A DNA stretch of 64,000 nt. Source: Hetaerina americana. Its lineage: Eukaryota > Arthropoda > Insecta > Odonata > Calopterygidae. This document shows, one piece after another, positions 9,860 through 21,529 of the stretch (the stretch's first letter is position 1; the number at the start of each line of letters is the position of its first letter). Below the pieces are notes generated by a model. It did not search any database. It was not told the DNA's origin and saw nothing but the letters and a program-made list of their open reading frames with translations. The stretch spans positions 20,299,481 to 20,363,480 of the forward strand of contig JAKTNV010000011.1 of the NCBI GenBank assembly GCA_022747635.1, given 5' to 3'. The position numbers and the translations under genes were made by a program.

Positions 9860-10005
9860 ACAAGTTAGTGTAGAAAGTTTTGGAAGGGAGTGGGATATTA
9901 AAGACGACGATTGAGGGAGGATGTTGAGTAAGCGAGTTATAGGATGAAAGATAGTAGACAGCATGGATGTTGGCAGAAGTTATGAAGAAATGATTCAAAA
10001 AATAA
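9860..10005 (+). mobile_element. Degenerate RTE LINE C-terminal scrap
   Basis: A weak match to the RTE region encoding GSGMLKTVIEGRMLGKR ('gggagtgggatattaaagacgacgattgagggaggatgttgagtaag'). Identification depends on this short block. Confidence 0.5.
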
Positions 10006-10190
10006 TATAGTGCGGACAAAAAGAAGCCCTCACGATACTCAGAGAACGGTATAAGCTGATACTCTGATTAATACCTCTTATAATGATAAGAAAGTAACAC
10101 AGTATGCAGAGGTTTTGGTCCACAGAAAATACCAGGAGTAAATGAAACAAGACTAGCTTTGTAGTTTCTGCCGGAATTTTCGTTGTATTG

Positions 10191-10320
10191 AACCATGGTG
10201 TTGTTGCAAGGTACTCGTAATTATCACCTTGACAATGTTGCCAATGTTTAACCATGGTTTTGTTGCAAGGGAAAATTGTCAAGGTGATAATTAAGAGTAC
10301 CTTGAAACAAAACCATGGTT
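10191..10320. repeat. Inverted repeat, 46-bp arms
   Basis: Positions 10191-10236 pair with 10275-10320 with three mismatches in 46. The spacer carries a further direct copy of 'aaccatggttttgttgcaag' (10250-10269). No transposase or target duplication was recognised, so it may be a small MITE-like foldback. Confidence 0.85.
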
Positions 10321-10650
10321 GTGTGCTATAACAATTTCAGTGGAATCAGCGAAGTTAGTCTTGATTCTTTTACTCCTATTATGATGAACTTGACGCTAAG
10401 TTACTCCAGGGACGACGCCTTACCACAGAAAATGCATTTATTCTTCAACTAGCTTCACTACCTGTAGCATATTTAAGTATATGTTGTGGTGAGCGTGTAA
10501 ATTCATGTACCACTCTTCCGGAGTACAGATGAGTGAAACTTGTTGAAGAACAAATGTATTTTTTGCGGAACGAAAAGGTCTACATAGTGTAAGCCTTACA
10601 GGTTCAGGCTTCACTTCGCGGAAGGGTTTTATATCCATATTTCAAATGGA

Positions 10651-10820
10651 AGAGAGAACGTACTTTTCCATAAATTTTATTCGGTTTGGTGCAACGTGTT
10701 TCACCGTGATACGGCATCATCAGCTACATACGTGAAAAGAATACCTGATGTCCGTACCGTGTCATGGTGAAACGCATTGTATCACAACGAATAAATTTTG
10801 TGGAAAAGTATCATCTCTCT
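10651..10820. repeat. Foldback with hammerhead-like core, Penelope-like terminal repeat
   Basis: The arms 10651-10712 and about 10757-10820 are imperfect inverted copies that share 'tacttttcca', 'aaattttattcg' and 'gtttcacc'. On the minus strand 10723-10698 reads CTGATGA, one base, a GCCGT/ACGGT stem with an AUC loop, then GAAAC. The downstream 'ataaattttgtggaaaagta' block is a sequence I associate with Penelope-like terminal repeats of arthropods. The right arm carries a decayed second core. Confidence 0.7.
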
Positions 10821-10824
10821 TTGA

Positions 10825-11870
10825 TCTGGAATACGGATCTGCATTGTGTGTTACTTTCCTATTATTGTAGAAGATTATATTTTCCAAAAGTTAGTTCTAA
10901 AACTTACCTTCTATTGGTAGAATATAGTACCTTGGATGAGTGGGTCAAGTTTTCTTTTGAGACGGAGGATCTTGGAAGTATCCAAATGCTCTCGCTCCTT
11001 CCTGCCCCTCCTTCGCAATCCTCTTTCCACGTTTTCCCTCCCGCTTCTCACACACTAACCCCCTTCCCACCCTCGCGAACCATTCGTCCCCTTCCCCCAC
11101 TCCTGTGCCAAGCTCCGTGAATCACCCGCCATCTCCTCTCCTCCCCCAGAGGCAGGTACACACCTCGGCTGTCAGCCCCAAGGCTGCCGCATCGGAGGGC
11201 ATTGGGGCGACCGTCCGCTTGGGGCTTGCTGATTAACCGAAGGATCGCGCGCGTTTAGGACGCCATCATTTCCTCCCCGTGGTTTGACATTTTAGGTATA
11301 ATAGTTCGTTCCTACGTTCGCAGATTTTTTTTTCTGGGCGGTTGCTGGCTGTGTGCTGATCACGCCAACTTCACTGAGATAAATTTCGCGCGTATCTGAT
11401 CTACGCCTTGAGTGAGTGCCCTTGGTATTTTGATGCAGGCGACGGGGGATTCGTTGAAAGGGCTCGCAGTGGGTCGTAATAGCTCACTCAAAGCGGAGTA
11501 ATGGGCTAGCTTTCCGCTGATGTTAACGCGCCCAATGCGATCGCCATCTCTAAAATAATGCTGTGCAGTTTTGAGGAGTATTCTTTTATCAGTCCTTCAA
11601 ACGCGGCATCGTCAGCGATTTACCTCTTTGGAGAGTCAGTTTATCTCGGGTTCGTCCTATCTTCTGGTTCGTTCATCGAAATGAAGGTGGCTAGTATCGA
11701 AGATGGGAAATATTTCGTTATATTGATGACGCATATTTGTCAGCGATATGTCGACAGTGGTGGTAAAGTTAGACTGCATAAGCTACGCATGGCTAATCTT
11801 TTAAGCTCTTTCAAACACGACACAAAATATCCCTTTAGCCCTTACTACATGTTAAAATAGCTCGTTCTTG
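10825..11870. other. Unassigned; C-rich then CpG-containing stretch at 10985-11560
   Basis: From 10985 to 11150 the plus strand is very C/T-rich, followed to 11560 by balanced, CpG-containing sequence unlike the AT-rich neighbours. It could be a promoter or a decayed repeat. I recognise no exon. The 100-codon frame at 11558-11860 has no known domain. Confidence 0.4.
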
Positions 11871-11877
11871 AGCTAAA

Positions 11878-12110
11878 GAGCTACTTTCTACCTCCCTTAA
11901 TTCCATCCAAAATGGCTATACATTTCCTCCCTGTGCATCGCTTTCCCAACATTTTCCCCTCAATATAACAGTCATCTGCATTCCATTGCCTCTCCCAATT
12001 TGCACACACTCATACTGCCATCTGCGAATTTCTTCCTACAACCGATCCTCTTCTCCTACCAACCCCGGAAATCCTACTTTTGTTTTCATTACTGTCATTT
12101 TTATTTTTTT
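11878..12110 (-). mobile_element. Degenerate RTE LINE 3' fragment
   Basis: The plus strand contains 'ctacctcccttaattccatcc', 'ccctcaatataacagtcatctgcattccattgcc' and 'atttcttcctaca', which follow the reverse complement of the RTE end. No frame survives. Confidence 0.6.
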
Positions 12111-12830
12111 CAATTGTTTAACGCTACACAATATTGAGGATGCACACATCAACGATGCATCTTTTTTTTAATCATCCTCGATATTTTTGTAACATCGCTG
12201 TTTGATATGTCTGATGAAAAATACCAAACCGATATTTAAACTGATACGTTGCTGCTGTATCTCACCACCTTATTTGCTAATGCGGCCTCGTTAACACGTT
12301 TCTTTTCTCAGTAGGCTCATGTCCCCTCTCATTTCTTCCTTTCTGCTTTATGTAATTCGTTCTTTCTCTCCCTTTGTAGTTTCTCAAGTTCATTTTCCGT
12401 TCCATTACCATCTTAATCCGTCTGTTGCTCCTTGAAAATAGATTGTCTCCTCCCCTTAGAAACTTTCACTGGTGAATATTTCTTCACTCACTTTCCATGT
12501 GAATTCTTCATTGGTCTCCAATGTATTACATTATATACGCTCCGTTTTTTCTCCGTTTGTCTTCAACAAACTTTCCTAATATATTTGATTTTAACGAAAG
12601 TATTTCATCCCCCGAAGAGACTCGTCCTTCAGTCTCGTCCTTTATAATTTGGATGTTCAAAGTACTTTAAAGTGAAGGTAGCTTTGTTGGACGGCTTTCG
12701 CCATTATTCTCGCGGACTACGAGTTTCTAAGTTCCGGAAATTCCTTGTTTTTCAAATACTTCACAACGAGAAGAAGTAGCAAGATGCCATGTCTTCCCAA
12801 ACTGACATCTATAAGGCTAGCCGTCATACT
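12110..12830. other. Unassigned, CT-rich
   Basis: Strongly pyrimidine-rich on the plus strand, suggestive of antisense LINE sequence, but no motif could be recognised. Confidence 0.4.
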
Positions 12831-12839
12831 GCAGCTCTA

Positions 12840-13460
12840 CCCTCCTTTTAACTTAATGCTAAATTAATTCCTGATAGGTCATCCTTCCAGTTCCCTTCTT
12901 CACCTACCCTATGAACATTTTCCCCTTGGTTTCCCCCTTCTATCACGTCTCTAACGTTACCTTTTCGGGTGTGCCAAATTCATCTGGTTCTTCTTTTCCT
13001 TATCGTGCTCCTCATTGTAGTTTCCTGCTTCAATTTCTTGCGTACTTCTTCATTGCTTGAGTTATCTGTCCATTTCATCTTTAAAATCCCTCTTGGGACC
13101 CATTTTACGAAGGCCCGTTTTTCCAATGTTCCACCAGTCCGATCTATGTAGTTCTATCCTTCACACGAATGAATTCCCTCCGTATCAACTGTATTTGGAC
13201 GGCTTCTCTTCCTTCCCGGTTTGTTTATACAATTGTCCACGTTTCCGATCCATAGAATCTCGTACTTCACTCGAATGATTTCCCCCTCTATCAGCATTAT
13301 TTCTATGGGTAATTTTCCTCCCTCGTTTGCATTTACATTGATCCAAGTTTCTGGTACATCTAGTGCCACCAGAATACTTCCTTTCCTTGCTTGTATATTT
13401 ATCGCCTTTGACCATAGTAGTTACCTCTTCGTTGTAAACAGATAAATAACTTCGCTGGCG
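12840..13460 (-). mobile_element. Probable decayed LINE reverse-transcriptase C-terminal region
   Basis: One minus-strand frame near 13110-12970 reads ...ILKMKWTDNSSNEEVRKKLK, close to the 'LK.KWTD...NEEV..' signature found after the LYGSETW motif of LINE reverse transcriptases. The rest of the region has only broken frames, and the piece around 13154-13463 is not recognised. Confidence 0.4.
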
Positions 13461-13469
13461 CAATTATCC

Positions 13470-13970
13470 CCCTGGCACCCATCTAGCTGCTTATTTCCCT
13501 TACCAGTCTACTTCCGAAGCTGAAGAAAGATGTCAGTTGTTCTGGGTTCTTTCATCTTAACGCAACATCGACCTGCATCTCCTTTCTTCTGCGTTTTTGA
13601 AATTCAGAGACATCCGGGCTTAATTTTATTATAATTCATAGAGTACTTCGTCCATGTCATTCATTGAAACCTGCACTTATGAATTCCCTACTGATAACTA
13701 CGACGTAATTCGCAATATCCCTTTCCATGTGCACGCCCAAGTGTAGTTCATTTGAAAAAATACGTCACAATGGATTTTAAATTTTACGTTTGCATTGATT
13801 CAAAATTAGTTTTTTATTTCGTATATAACGATTATATTATCCCTTTCTTTATGCTTGTATTGAAATTTGGAAATCTACCGTTTTATGATATTTGAATGGT
13901 CACGGATTGCGCTAAATTTTCTAAGCTTCGCCTGGCTAGACAAAATATGACAACCTGCACTAAAGTAAGC
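13470..13970. other. Unassigned AT-rich sequence
   Basis: No recognisable feature. Confidence 0.5.
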
Positions 13971-13974
13971 ACTT

Positions 13975-14135
13975 ATTCGATTCCTCCATCGTATTCCATC
14001 ATCCTTTAATTCTGTACAGCATCACTACCCTTTTCCTACCACTACCTCGCTTGTCTAACATCCTCCCTTGTATTACAGCCTTTAGTATTCCATCGCCAAT
14101 CAAAATTCTCTGCATCCATCCCTGATTAGACACGT
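13975..14135 (-). mobile_element. Degenerate RTE LINE 3' fragment
   Basis: The plus strand shows 'cttgtctaacatcctccctt', 'attccatcgccaatcaaaat' and 'ctctgcatccatcc' in the order found in the RTE 3' end. No open frame remains. Confidence 0.65.
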
Positions 14136-14139
14136 TTTT

Positions 14140-14745
14140 ATGAAATTTCCAATTCAAATGATGTGGATCATTGAGGTATGAAGAGGTATCGATGCCTCTT
14201 AACTAGCGGATCCTGTTAGAACGTCGGGCAATGCACTCGTCCGCCAGAGCCATGCGCCGTGAGTGCTAATCTCATCCCGAGGATCTGAGGTCGTTTCGTC
14301 CCGTGATGGAGTTTACTTCGTGTAATTTACGATGGGACATGGCCGATACCACCCACATAAATCCAATTACCGCTACTTTTACACCTCCAGCGTGGCACTC
14401 CACGTTGGGAAATGCACCGAAAAAAGCTTCTTGCGAAAATACTGTTCACCTACTTGTCCACCTTTCCAATAGCAGAATTATTGAAATCATTTTGGGTGAT
14501 AATATGTTCATTATTCTACTGTGAAGGGAATCTATCTCGATTGGGGTAGTGTCAAATGTCACAATCTTCTAACATTAAGTATCATCCATCGCTTTTACAT
14601 TAAAATTTGCCCGCAAATCACTGGACTAGAAACATTATCGACTTGAATTTAAAGCAACTTTCTAAACATTAATCTGGAGCAATTTCGCTTCATTCTGCTC
14701 CTTCTTAATTTTTCTCTTTTTTATCAATGATAATATTTTGAAATA
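14140..14745. other. Unassigned sequence
   Basis: No gene or repeat recognised. Confidence 0.45.
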
Positions 14746-14750
14746 TCTAG

Positions 14751-14751
14751 A

Positions 14752-14791
<40 letters not shown>

Positions 14792-14822
14792 ATTAATATA
14801 TATATATATATTTATATATATG

Positions 14823-14866
<44 letters not shown>

Positions 14867-14868
14867 AG
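14751..14868. repeat. (TA)n / TATTTATA microsatellite
   Basis: TA dinucleotide repeats with interspersed TTTATA and GTATG. Confidence 0.9.
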
Positions 14869-14869
14869 T

Positions 14870-16100
14870 CGAAATATCCGGTGCTCAAGTCCCGGTCAAG
14901 GAAATATTTTGGCTATGAAGAGGTCTTGGTTGAAGTTCGTGGGGGTTGTCAGGCACCCAGTAACGAAACTTTTGCTTATTTACTGAGCTGGAGAGGTGAA
15001 AATGCGCTTCATCGCTAGACCACAGCGCCCTCTGCGTCGCCACCACACTATTATTGTTCTTAAAGAACGTTTCTACGACAAAGCCTCGATGCTTACCAGA
15101 CCACTGCATGGTAATAACTAAAAATGACGTTTTTCCCAGCTGAAGCAACTACTTTCACTCCGCTAATTCACCTGCGCGCTCTGTGGTGATTTTTTTAAAA
15201 CTAGGGAGTCGATTATGTTTCACCATGTATATATATACTAGGGGGCATTCAGTTGTTTTAATACTTAATTGGTCAGTTACCATTAATAATCAGTGTCAAA
15301 TAAATGGCCTAAAAAGAAGTCAGTTATGACTGATGTCAAGCGTTGGGATGTGTGGATCGGAAACCTGATCTTTGAGGCAATAGAGGAAAAAGAACTGGGA
15401 TGGAGATAGATAGTAGGTTTTCCACACAGAGGATGCCTAGTAATGGAGATTTAAATATATTAGGATAACCGATGAAACTATTAGTCCATGTTGCGCATGT
15501 AATCTTCCAGATTCTAGCGGCTGCCTACAGAGTTCATCCAAACAATTATGTGAATCTACCTGTCCATTAAAAACAATTTTTCACCCACCGGACGACTTCT
15601 CTCTCCATCTTTAGTTCGATCCCGAATTTGGCCAGAAATCTGTTCGCTGTGGAAAAGAAATTGAAAAATTTTCAAAAAAAATGTATTGAAACGTTTAAAA
15701 ATTTGTAGAATTAACGACAGAGACACCGTAACTGTACCGTCAGTTAAAATTGACGAAACTGATCAGAAATTTAAACTTGACGCGGGAACTGTTCCAGAAG
15801 TTCCTTTCAGTTCTGGCGAGCATGTAAGTACATCAACGACCCGGATTGCGACGATTTCACACCATTCCCACCCTCAGGTAATGGCGTTTCACCATTATCT
15901 CGGGGCAATCGTATCGTACGACCGACGAGAATAGAAGTTCCGTAGGACTCCTGCACTCGTCAGGCGGCTTAGGGCACGGCGATTGAGATTTACGGCGGGG
16001 GACGACCTCTTTTTAAAGCCTTCCCGAAGCGCAGCGCACCAAATGCGTTACTACTACTGCTACTACTGTCTACTACCAAGGCTACTACGAAATAATTCCG
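14870..16100. other. Unassigned sequence with a short (TAC)n run
   Basis: No gene recognised. A (CTACTA)-type trinucleotide run lies at about 16050-16090, just before the GC-rich island. Confidence 0.45.
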
Positions 16101-16109
16101 ATACTCTCG

Positions 16110-16700
16110 GTCACTATTTATGAGCGCCCCTTCCCTCACCAAAACCACTCCCCGCCCCGCCGTGGGCATCCTCCCCCCTCAACCTCCTCCCACTCGTCCC
16201 CGCCCTTCCTTCCCCCCACCTCCCGACCCTTCGACAATATTCCGTTCCGTCCAATCCCCTCCCCTCCCATCGCTCTCATCCTCTGTTCACCCCTCCTTCC
16301 TCCCCCGATACCTGAAAGCCTCCTCCCCCGCTCCCGCCCCCGTGTCTTCTTTCGCAACGTCCCCGCCGCCGCTGCCGCCTACGTCTTGGAATAGAACCGA
16401 CCTTTTATACTTGGCAGTGGAGGTGGTATGCGTTCTCCTCCGTTGGGGCGGGAGGGAGGGCAGAGGTTTGTGGGGGAGGAGTTGGTTGGAGGCGGGGGAG
16501 GGGAAGGGGAAGAGGTGGCAGGGGAGTGTAGCAGGAGGGGGTGGGACAGGGGACTATGATGGTCTGATGGTACGCGAGTGCGTGTCTATTGGCAGAGGAA
16601 TAGAGAGCGAGGGAGGGTTGGAGCTCATTCGGGGGTGGTGCGTGCAATTCGGAAGTCCGTTTCGGAGGGAGGGCTTCCCCCCTTCGCCTCCTCGTGTGAA
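16110..16700. other. GC-rich island with strand-asymmetry switch
   Basis: The plus strand is C-rich from about 16125 to 16390 and G-rich from about 16430 to 16680, with runs such as GGGGGAGGGGAAGGGG. The 208-codon proline-rich open frame through the island looks like a product of base composition, since it has no recognisable domain. The G-rich half could form G-quadruplexes. Promoter function is possible but unproven. Confidence 0.55.
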
Positions 16701-16951
16701 ATGCGTGCGAGAGAATGTTTTATCGTGTGTGTATATAAATAAATAAATAAAATATATATATATATATTTTTTTAAGGTAATCTACCGGTTAAGGTAGGTT
16801 TTTGGATGGACACAACTACCAAACAAATATTTTATTACTCCTAACAAAACACAGAATCCATCATCCTACTCTATATCAGGTCCCTCTTCATCTCTGAGTA
16901 CTTTCTTCCTCCCTTCATCCCGTCCAACATCACTATCCTGTTCCTTCCCTT

Positions 16952-19877
16952 TCATCGTTTGCCTAACATTCTACCCTCAATTACAGTCTTCAACATCCCG
17001 CTGCCGGTCAACACCCCCTTCAGCCACTTTTCCTGCCTCCATAGAATTCCTCCCAACAAACCCCTCTCTTCGCCCACCATACCAAGTACTTCCTCATTTG
17101 TTTTCTTCTCTGTCCATTTCACCTTCTCCATTCTTCTCCACACCCACATTTCAAAAGCCTCCAGTCTACGTCTATCATCCTGCTTCAATGACCACGTTTC
17201 CGCACCGTACGCTCGCTAGCGCTAACGCTAGCGTATAGCTACGCTCCATATCAAAGTTTTTACGAGTCTTTTCTTAACATCCTTACTCAAAGTCCCTGTC
17301 ATCAACTCCCTCCTCCTTGTGAAAGCCTCTTTTCCTAGCGCAATTCTCCTCCTTACGTCCCTACTACTTTGACCGTGTTGGTCCAAAACACTACCGAGAT
17401 ACGTAAACTGTTCTACCTGCTCTAGTTTTTGCCCTCCTATTTTAATGTTAAGCTTGGCCTTTTTCTTTCTAGAAAATCGCATAACCTTTGTTTTATTAAT
17501 ATTGATTCTCATCCCATACCTGTCGCACTGAATTTCCAATTCACTCAGCAATGCTGGCAGCCCCTTGGCTGACTGACAAACTAAAGCTTGGTCATCAGCA
17601 AACCTAACTGATTTTACGAATTCCCCGCCCACTTTCATTCCTATCTCGAGTTCTTCCCATGCCTCTTTGATTATTTCCTCTGCATACAGGTTGAACAGCA
17701 ACGGTGAAAATGGGCAACCCTGCCTTACACCCCTTCCTAACACTGCCCATCCTGACTCCCCGTTTCCCACCCGCACCTGAGCAGTCTGAGACATGTACAG
17801 GTTGCGGATTAGCCTCCTTTCCCTCCAATCTATTCCTATTTTCTGCAGAATACTCATTAGTTTTTCCCAATTCACTCTATCAAACGCTTTTTCGAAATCT
17901 ACGAAACAGGCAAATACCTCCTGGTTGTGTTCTATATTCCTCTCGATTAATAATCTCATTACTGCAATGGCATCACGCGTACCTCTCCCCTTCCTAAACC
18001 CAAACTTATCATCCCCTAAGTAATCATTTGCCCTACTCTCTCTCTATCCTTTTGTTTATGATCCTGAGAACAACTTTAGCTGCATGGGATATCAAACTAA
18101 TTGTCCAATAGTCCTCACATGACGTGGCCTTTACCTTTTTCGGAATAGGAACTAAAACTGATCTCACAAAGTCTTCCAGCCAGATTCCCTCCTCATAAAT
18201 ACTACGGATCAGCCCATATAGCCTCTTCCTCCCACATTTTCCTAAGCATTTTAAAAGTTCCACGGGAATGTTATCTACCCCCACGGCCTTATTTAGTTAC
18301 ATCTCCCTTAGTGCCCTTTCTATCTCATTGTCTAGTATGCCTGGACCTAAGCTGTCTTCCTCTACGTCATTTTCTTTTTCAATGTCTAACTTTGTTGGTC
18401 TGAGTTCTTTACTATACAGTTCTTCTATATACTCCTTCCATCTCTCTTGGATCTTTCCTGCGTCAATTATTACCTTACCCGCCTTATCTCTAACTATCTC
18501 TAACATAGCTCTTCCTTTCTTACTTCCCGATAACGATTTAACTTTGCTGTACAGCGCACCGATTTCACCCTTCCTCTGCAGACTTTCCATATCCTCGCAC
18601 TGCGTCTTCCACCATGCTTCTTTTGCTTTATTTGTTGCCCGCCTCAATTTATTGTTCAATTCTTTGTACTTCATTTTGCCTAATTCTGTATTTATATTCT
18701 TCCATTTTCGCCGCTCATCCATCTTTGTAATCATCTCATCCGTGATCCATGGTTTCCTAGTCCTTTTAGCGTTAACAGTTCCAATAGTGTCTTTTTCGGC
18801 TTAAGACAACCCTTTCTTGATCATTTCCCATTTTTCTTCGATAGTACTAAGCCCTTTGCCATCCTCCATGATTTTCTCTACCGCCTGTTTGTATTCCTTC
18901 CTTTTCAACCCATTTAATGCTTCTACATTCCATTTTCTAACTCGCCGCCCCTGCCTTATCTTTTTGAAACGTACGCTACATTTCATAACAACTAAATTGT
19001 GGTCTGAGTCCGCTTCCGCTCCCGGGAAGCTGTGGGAATATATCACACTGTTCCTAAACCTGTGTCTAACCAGGATATAATCTAGCTGATATCTTCCTGA
19101 GTCACCTGGCATTTTCCATGTATACCTGCGTCTTTTGTGGTTTCTAAACCAAGTGTTGGTGATGACTAACCCCTGTCTCCTGCAGAACTCAACTGCTTTC
19201 TCCCCGCGGTCATTCCTCGTGCCTAAACCGTAGTCGCCCACCTCATCACCATCTCTTCCTTCGCCTACCGTCGCATTCCAATCCCCCATCACTATCAAAT
19301 GTTTCCCTGCAGGAACACACACGATCATGTCCTCTAACTGATCGTATATCCTATCGACCTCTTCTTCCTTATGGTTGCTCGGTGGCATGTATACCTGAAT
19401 AATAACTAAGTTCGTCGGTTCTGCTTTTATCTCCACTAGTAGTATTCTATCCGTTACCTGCTCTATGTTGACTACGCTTCTTCCTACCTCTTCATTTAAT
19501 ACTATGGCAACCCCCCGTTGGCTCTCGTCCCCACCGCTGTATATTATTCTATACTTATCACTCCAGTAATCCCCGCTATCTTTCCATCTCACCTCGCATA
19601 GACCTAAAATATCTATATTTCCCCTTTCCATCTCTCGCTTAACATTCTCCAATTTCCCTGTCCTCATCATTGTCCTAACATTCCACGTTCCTATTCTAAC
19701 TAATTTGGTTTTCTTCTCCTGCGTCTTCGGTTCTGCTGCTGCTGGTTTTCCCTTGCAAGGGTTTCGTGGGATGACGACCGCGGAAGCCTTGGCTCCCCCG
19801 CTGCCGGGCACGACACACGGCGGATTGGGCCGAGCCCCGTGGTTGCCAGGACTCAAAATATCTCTATTGTCCATCAT
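16952..19877 (-). pseudogene. RTE endonuclease / reverse transcriptase, broken
   Basis: This is the second ORF of the mutated RTE copy. The N-terminal 358 codons (19877-18801) are open and hold the apurinic-type endonuclease: IGTWNVRTM, CEVRW, GDWNATVG, and SDHNLVVMKC near the end. Further pieces cover the linker (18734-18297), RT start (18284-18033) and RT core with VDFEKAFDRV, GVRQGCPFSPLLFNLYAEE and FADDQ (17959-17228). The C-terminal tail follows at 17188-16952. At least three nonsense changes and one frameshift separate these pieces when compared with the intact copy. Translation of the endonuclease part alone remains possible. Confidence 0.95.
17211..17234. repeat. 24-bp near-palindromic insertion in the LINE copy
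   Basis: Relative to the intact RTE, 24 extra bases lie between 'ccgtac' and 'atagctacg'. The insert contains two CGCTAGCG octamers separated by CTAA. It adds a TAG in the reverse-transcriptase frame. Confidence 0.85.
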
Positions 19878-20082
19878 ATTTTTCTTGGGAATGATAATTG
19901 AGGTGGTTTCCCGTTGCCTTCCTCAATAGTGTTTTTAACGTGACACCATCACTTACTGGCCGCCCCACTGGGGTCAGACGCCATTGCAGCCGCTTCACTG
20001 AGGAACAGACGCTGCGTGGACTGCCTTTCGTCTGGCTCCTAACCTTCGACCTATCTGGCATTGGTGACCCTACCAAGAGCAA
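19864..20082 (-). CDS. Short upstream ORF of the RTE element (copy 1)
   Basis: A 72-codon frame starts [20 protein letters not shown] and ends EKYDGQ, its TAG overlapping the start of the endonuclease/RT frame by 14 bases. The same frame at 46889-47107 in the intact copy has only a few substitutions. The product is basic and shows no known domain. Short first ORFs overlapping the main ORF are known in some RTE elements. Function may be translational coupling rather than a protein role. Confidence 0.55.
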   Translation of the reverse strand: MLLVGSPMPDRSKVRSQTKGSPRSVCSSVKRLQWRLTPVGRPVSDGVTLKTLLRKATGNHLNYHSQEKYDGQ

Positions 20083-20164
20083 TTTTTATTACTCCCGCCA
20101 GCACAGCTCTAGGGGTCATCGGAACGCACAAGCCCTTCCACCACGTCAAGGTTGTAGTCCGGGG

Positions 20165-20168
<4 letters not shown>

Positions 20169-20221
<53 letters not shown>

Positions 20222-20243
20222 CATATATATGTATGCATATACA

Positions 20244-20274
<31 letters not shown>

Positions 20275-20360
20275 ATATATATGTATGCATGTACATATAT
20301 ATATATGTATGCATATACATATATATATATATATATGTATGTGTATATATATATGTATGC

Positions 20361-20435
<75 letters not shown>

Positions 20436-20437
20436 CA
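20169..20437. repeat. (TA)n / GTATGCATATAC microsatellite
   Basis: Long TA dinucleotide tract with several interspersed GTATGCATATAC units, directly abutting the 5' end of the RTE copy. Confidence 0.95.
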
Positions 20438-20479
20438 TATACATATTTTTTATGATTGCCGCCTGCCGTCGCTCATTTT

Positions 20480-20870
20480 TTCGTGATGCCACTGACGCGA
20501 AAACCCTCCATCCATCTCAAGTTGTCAAGGTTTTCCTCTTCTTATTTTATTTTGCTTATTTTTGAGGTTGAGATCCGCAAACAGAAATGGTTCCCGTCGG
20601 TGGGTGAAATTTACTCAAGTAGTTATAGAATGTTTAAATTAATTAATTCTGGATTATGCGAATACTCGGGATGCGATGTATTGAGTTACCTAATCGTGGC
20701 ATGCAAACCCATCCGTCGATATGGAAGTGTCAAGGTTTCCTATATAAACTTTTTTTGCGATCACATGCGTTATCCCCACGTAAAAATGGTTCCATTGGTG
20801 AAACATATCCATAATCATCTGTATTTCAATTATAAGATTGGTTTACCCCAGCCCTCTGTCTTCTCTAATT
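20480..20870 (+). repeat. Degenerate satellite-like repeats, two units
   Basis: Two neighbouring segments share 'gtcaaggttt...', 'aaatggttcc..t.ggtgaaa' and 'cg.gatgc.at..gagtt.cc' blocks in the same order, and a third unit occurs at 21530-21830. The spacing suggests monomers of roughly 170-300 bp. The 138-codon open frame over it is not considered a gene. Confidence 0.55.
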
Positions 20871-20904
20871 AGTGTCAATTCGCTCCTATCCCCCTCTATT
20901 CTCC

Positions 20905-21480
20905 TTTTTCTGTTTGCCATTCTTCATAATTTGTCCTACGAACTTGTCTCCAGGTCTTCCTTTTCGAGATATTCCCTTTAATATTCCCTTCTATTATTAA
21001 ATTTCTGACTAATCCATTGCTCCTCAATGTATGTCCAATTCTTTTTTTTCGTTCATTATTTTATGGTTCTCCGCATGGCCCTTTTCTCTTCTGCTCATCG
21101 GTATACTTCCTCGTTTCTCACTTTCTCTGTCCAGTTAACCTTCATTATTCTCCCCCAGTAACATGTTTTAAAGGCTTCTTGTATTCTTCGCTGGTCCACT
21201 TTTCCAATAAACCACGTCTCTGATCCGTAGAGTGCCTTTTTCCACATGAAAGTTTTGACGAAGCACTTCCTTGTTTGCAACCTTAGATTCTTTTAAGAAA
21301 GCATTTGTCTTTTTTTCATGAACTGCTCTTTAGCTTGAACTATTCTTGTATTCATGTATGTCGAGCTTCTTCCATCCCAAGTTATACTGATGCCCAAGTA
21401 GAAGAGGGAGTTCAATCGCTCTCGTTTCACTCCACGAATTGATATCTCTATCTGTCTTTAGATTTTCCTCCACTTTTAAA
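20905..21480 (-). mobile_element. LINE reverse-transcriptase C-terminal fragment, different family
   Basis: The minus frame at 21280-21095 reads a segment containing ALYGSETWFIGKVDQRRIQEAF and then KVNWTEKVRNEEV, the usual LINE tail after the RT domain. It differs from the local RTE copy (MYGAETWSLKQEDRRRLEAF), so it is another family or a much older member. It interrupts the satellite-like repeats. Confidence 0.75.
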
Positions 21481-21529
21481 AATTTCATCCATGGGATAAT
21501 ATATATTAGTTCACATTAAAAATCGCTCG

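Larger units (their letters stand above)
16774..20168 (-). mobile_element. Full-length RTE-type LINE, mutated copy
   Basis: It runs from the 3' end at 16774 (reverse complement ending GGTAGATTACCTT, then A(7) and (TA)n) to the 5' end at 20168 (CCCTCCCCGG after (TA)n). It aligns with the intact copy at 43834-47193 over its whole length with few substitutions. The ORF is broken by a TAA near 18803, a TAA near 18294, a 4-bp CT expansion near 18040, and a 24-bp insertion near 17211-17234 that adds a TAG. The copy therefore looks recent but dead. (TA)n flanks both ends. Confidence 0.95.

Noticed and set aside
11105..11560. CpG-containing stretch that at first looked like rRNA or vector sequence
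   Set aside because: No rRNA core motif could be matched and no vector hallmark was found; left as unassigned.
16120..16746. 208-codon Pro/Ser-rich open frame
   Set aside because: Low-complexity product of a C-rich then G-rich island with no domain or splice context.
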